Positions 61,521 through 64,000 of a DNA stretch of 64,000 nucleotides are shown piece after piece. The DNA comes from Absidia repens (taxonomy: Eukaryota; Mucoromycota; Mucoromycetes; Mucorales; Cunninghamellaceae). The stretch is from assembly GCA_002105175.1 (NCBI GenBank), contig MCGE01000018.1, positions 310,001 through 374,000 of the forward strand, in the 5' to 3' direction. The position numbers were made by a program, and so were the translations under genes. The notes under the pieces are model-generated. The model worked only from the letters and a program-made list of their open reading frames with translations. It made no database searches and was not told where the DNA came from. The number at the start of each line of letters is the position of its first letter. The first letter of the stretch is position 1.

Positions 61521-62280
61521 TTTTTTTTTTTTTCAAAATATTGTTTCGCTTGTGGCATCATAAAGAAAAAATTCAATCTAATTTGAAATTGTGAAGGGAA
61601 AAATGTGGCAATGGAAAATGGATCCAAAGCATGCAGTATGCACGGCACAGTCTTCGGTATATAAAAAAAGATAATCCAACGCTGAGCACAAATTTCGGTG
61701 CTCAGGTGGGAAAATAATCAAGGGGTTCGTTGTCTGCTACAGTACCATGTGACAATTGAGCTGCTCCACTAGCTTCAAACATCACTTTATCATCGAGGCA
61801 TTCAAAACTGGTAAGTGAAAAAACAAAGACAGCATCTATAGTTATAGTACATACTAGACCAGTTTTCTACCAAGTACATTTTCTACTATATCAAGTGTTT
61901 GTTTGCCTAAAACCCTTTTTCTATTTTTAGGTGACATCATTCGGCTTATCGCTTGGCACCCAAATCAACACCAAATCCCATTGCCATAATATCAACATAT
62001 CCTCCAACAATAATAATAATAATAATAATAATAGTAATACATATGCGTAGAATAAATCACAATTTTTTATTCATAAGTATAATCAAATATAAGGCATCGT
62101 GCCCAAGGGACAGAAGCGATAAAAAGAGAGGGGGAGGGGAGTATGTAATCTAAAAGATACGTATAAATCATGACTACGTTCAAGATACAGCTAACCTAAA
62201 GGGCAGGAGAATAAACGGGGTGGGAATCGAAGTCTACAAATATGTATACCATATAACAGATAAAGCGAATCAATTGAACT
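61521..62280. other. Intergenic, with ambiguous exon-like sequence
   Basis: No firm gene. A plus-strand GTAAGT donor (61811) and TTTTTAG acceptor (about 61931) look like a real intron. On the minus strand a 59-residue frame at 61709-61885 reads protein-like (TSFECLDDKVMFEASGAAQL) but has no clear start. The strand conflict is not resolved. NMNAT 3' UTR signals lie toward 62280 (TTTATTCATAAG near 62066). Confidence 0.35.
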
Positions 62281-63575
62281 TCAGGTATCCATAGGTAAAT
62301 AGAGGCTATGTTCATGGATATAGTCGATCACCTTGTCTGGGAGCAAGTATTTGATGGACATATCACGTTTGACAAATAACCTAATGAGAGAACAATATCA
62401 GAAAAATGAGGGGTAATGAATTAGTTTATCAACTTTTTGTATGGTAGGTAGACATTGGACGGTTTACCTTATTTTTGTCGAGCTGATATCGTTGTGGATC
62501 AGTTGTTTGATAACAATGACATTCATCTACACACACAAAAAAAAAAGTTAGTGATTCCGTAGCCAATCTTATGTTTCAAATTTGTGTTCCGTTGGTGTCT
62601 TACTCTGTGTTGATAAAGGATATCGTGAGAAAGAAGAAAACCATACACATCAGTACCAGTCCGTTCAACAATCACACAACCGTAGAGACCAACAATATGG
62701 TGTAACTTGAGGGAATAAAAAATTAGGTAACAAGAAACAGACTAGATCTATTTTGTTTTATCCATTATGTATATTCATGTATTCGACTTACATCATTTGA
62801 AGACCAAACAGTGGGATGACCAAAAGAAGATATTAGATCACCACCAGCCAATAGCATGATTCGGATTTTCTTGTATTCGCCTACAAAAGTGCGTATGAGA
62901 TAAATGCTAGGTGAGAAAACGGATGATATTTTCTACAAGAAAATAGGATTCTGTTGTTACCTGTTTGTGTCTGAATCCCCTGCGATATTTGATTCAATTG
63001 ATAATCAAAATGGTCCAAGACCACTGCCGTACGCTGATATGTTTGTTGCCTCGATTCCCAGGAATCCACCATTAACCAGTCAGAAGTACTATCCACAGCC
63101 AATTGACACATTTCCACTCTATGTTTTGCTAAGGTCAGTCCTTCTTTCCTATATGCATCCGATACAGGCGAGAAATAGCCTGTCAATAGTTCGTATTCAT
63201 CCCGTTCCTTGAAGTGGTCTCTTGCCATATCTAATATAACATATCATACAATAAATCTTTTTTTCGCTAAATACAGTATACTCTGTACACAGACTTGGTG
63301 TCAACTTACCAAACATACGCAAATGGAGATAAGTAATAGGTGAGTATGATCCGCAGGCAACCAACACCAAGGGAATTTTAGTGTCATCTATCATCAATAG
63401 CAAAAACAAACCTGTTAACGACATAAAAGAATACTGCGTAAGAATCTTGGTCCTTACCTTTCATTCTTTTTGGTAGTAAATGCGTTGGAAATTGGTAAAC
63501 GTCCTCGTCATGATTGTTTCGAGATTTTATTGTTTCGGCATTCAAGGTAGACGCCATGACAAGCGGACTAGACAT
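62281..63575 (-). CDS. NMA1: Nicotinamide mononucleotide adenylyltransferase (NMNAT)
   Basis: About seven exons give an NMNAT of roughly 280 residues. It makes NAD from NMN and ATP (also deamido-NAD). Start MSSPLVMASTLNAETIKSRN at 63575. Nucleotidyltransferase motif LVLVACGSYSPITYLHLRMF (GSYxPxTxxHLR) lies in the second and third exons. Then VSDAYRKEGLTLAKHRVEMC, DSTSDWLMVDSWESRQQTYQ, LLAGGDLISSFG, ERTGTDVYGFLLSHDILYQH, and the ISSTKIR motif that closes the ATP site. The end LPMDT is at 62281. Upstream TTG-start extension (63599) is ignored, because ATG at 63575 fits. The protein is probably nuclear or cytosolic. Confidence 0.94.
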
Positions 63576-64000
63576 AATTATGTGGGTATTTTTACACAAA
63601 GCAAATAGATAAGAAAGAAATCAACCCGCCCCAATTTGGGATTTTTTTTTTTTTTAAAAAAAAAAAATTCGAGGATGGTCGCCCGCGCCAGCTCATTGAT
63701 CTTAAAATTATTAAAGGTTATTTTACCATTTTTAAACAACAACTGAGTTGCAACTGGTGACCATGGAGATGAGACAACGCCCCCATCAAAAGATTATCCC
63801 CCCGCGCAATACTGAAGAGGCCTGGTACTCTATGTACTGCACGTACAATACTGCACACAGTAAACTGCAGGTATCAATTGCGGAGTTTACATTAGTGATA
63901 TCGGCCCACATCAGTTTTCCACTATTTTTGTGGATGATGCTAATGGCTTACAGCTATAGAAATTGATCATCCTTCTACTCCTTAATATATTAATACTTTT
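63576..64000. other. NMNAT promoter side and window end
   Basis: No gene is supported. A T-run (63642-63655) followed directly by an A-run (63656-63667) forms a palindrome about 70 bases upstream of the NMNAT start. The rest is unclassified up to the window edge. Confidence 0.5.

Overview
This window is AT-rich fungal nuclear DNA. Most genes carry several short introns (about 50-120 bases, GTAAGT-like donors, YAG acceptors). Fungus-typical proteins are present: a Kei1-type IPC-synthase subunit, a Kre9/Knh1-domain protein, an Msn2-like zinc-finger protein and Coa3. Tandem single-pass kelch receptors, very short exons and a KDZ transposon relic fit an early-diverging filamentous fungus, most likely Mucoromycota (Mucorales-like). 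That lineage is an inference, because no rRNA lies in the window. I saw no convincing tRNA, rRNA or CRISPR array.

Layout. 0-6 kb: two tandem minus-strand genes for secreted-ectodomain kelch proteins with one membrane span. 6-11 kb: repeat-rich block with a broken KDZ transposase, about 375-bp direct repeats, and a 276-bp foldback element (MITE) flanked by TA inside a larger dispersed repeat. 11-20 kb: Kre9-domain protein, S-adenosylhomocysteine hydrolase, Kei1-like protein and a C2H2 zinc-finger factor, separated by repeat copies. 21 kb: a possible 56-residue Cys-rich peptide. 23-35 kb: a large kinesin-4-type motor, a PXA-PX-Nexin_C sorting nexin and a FAM133-like RS protein, all on the minus strand. 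35-39 kb: gene-poor with another repeat copy. 39-44 kb: two divergent gene pairs, uS13/RPS18 with mitochondrial mS38, and Nup54 with Coa3. 44-51 kb: a disordered protein, eIF4E, a small basic protein and a Ras GTPase. 52-59 kb: cytochrome c heme lyase, an uncharacterised Cys-motif protein and Arp3. 59-64 kb: another repeat copy and NMN adenylyltransferase.

The genes are mostly housekeeping and independently transcribed. Loose functional themes are mitochondrial biogenesis (mS38, Coa3, heme lyase), translation (uS13, eIF4E), polarity and cytoskeleton (Ras, Arp3, kinesin) and lipids or membranes (Kei1, sorting nexin). The least explained content is a family of at least five dispersed, mostly non-coding repeats. 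Each has a CCCGC-CACGTG-like block, a T-tract, a conserved core of about 230 bases, and AATAAA. Also notable are a reading-frame break in the kinesin that a 53-base intron would repair, and a 14-base exon inside its P-loop.
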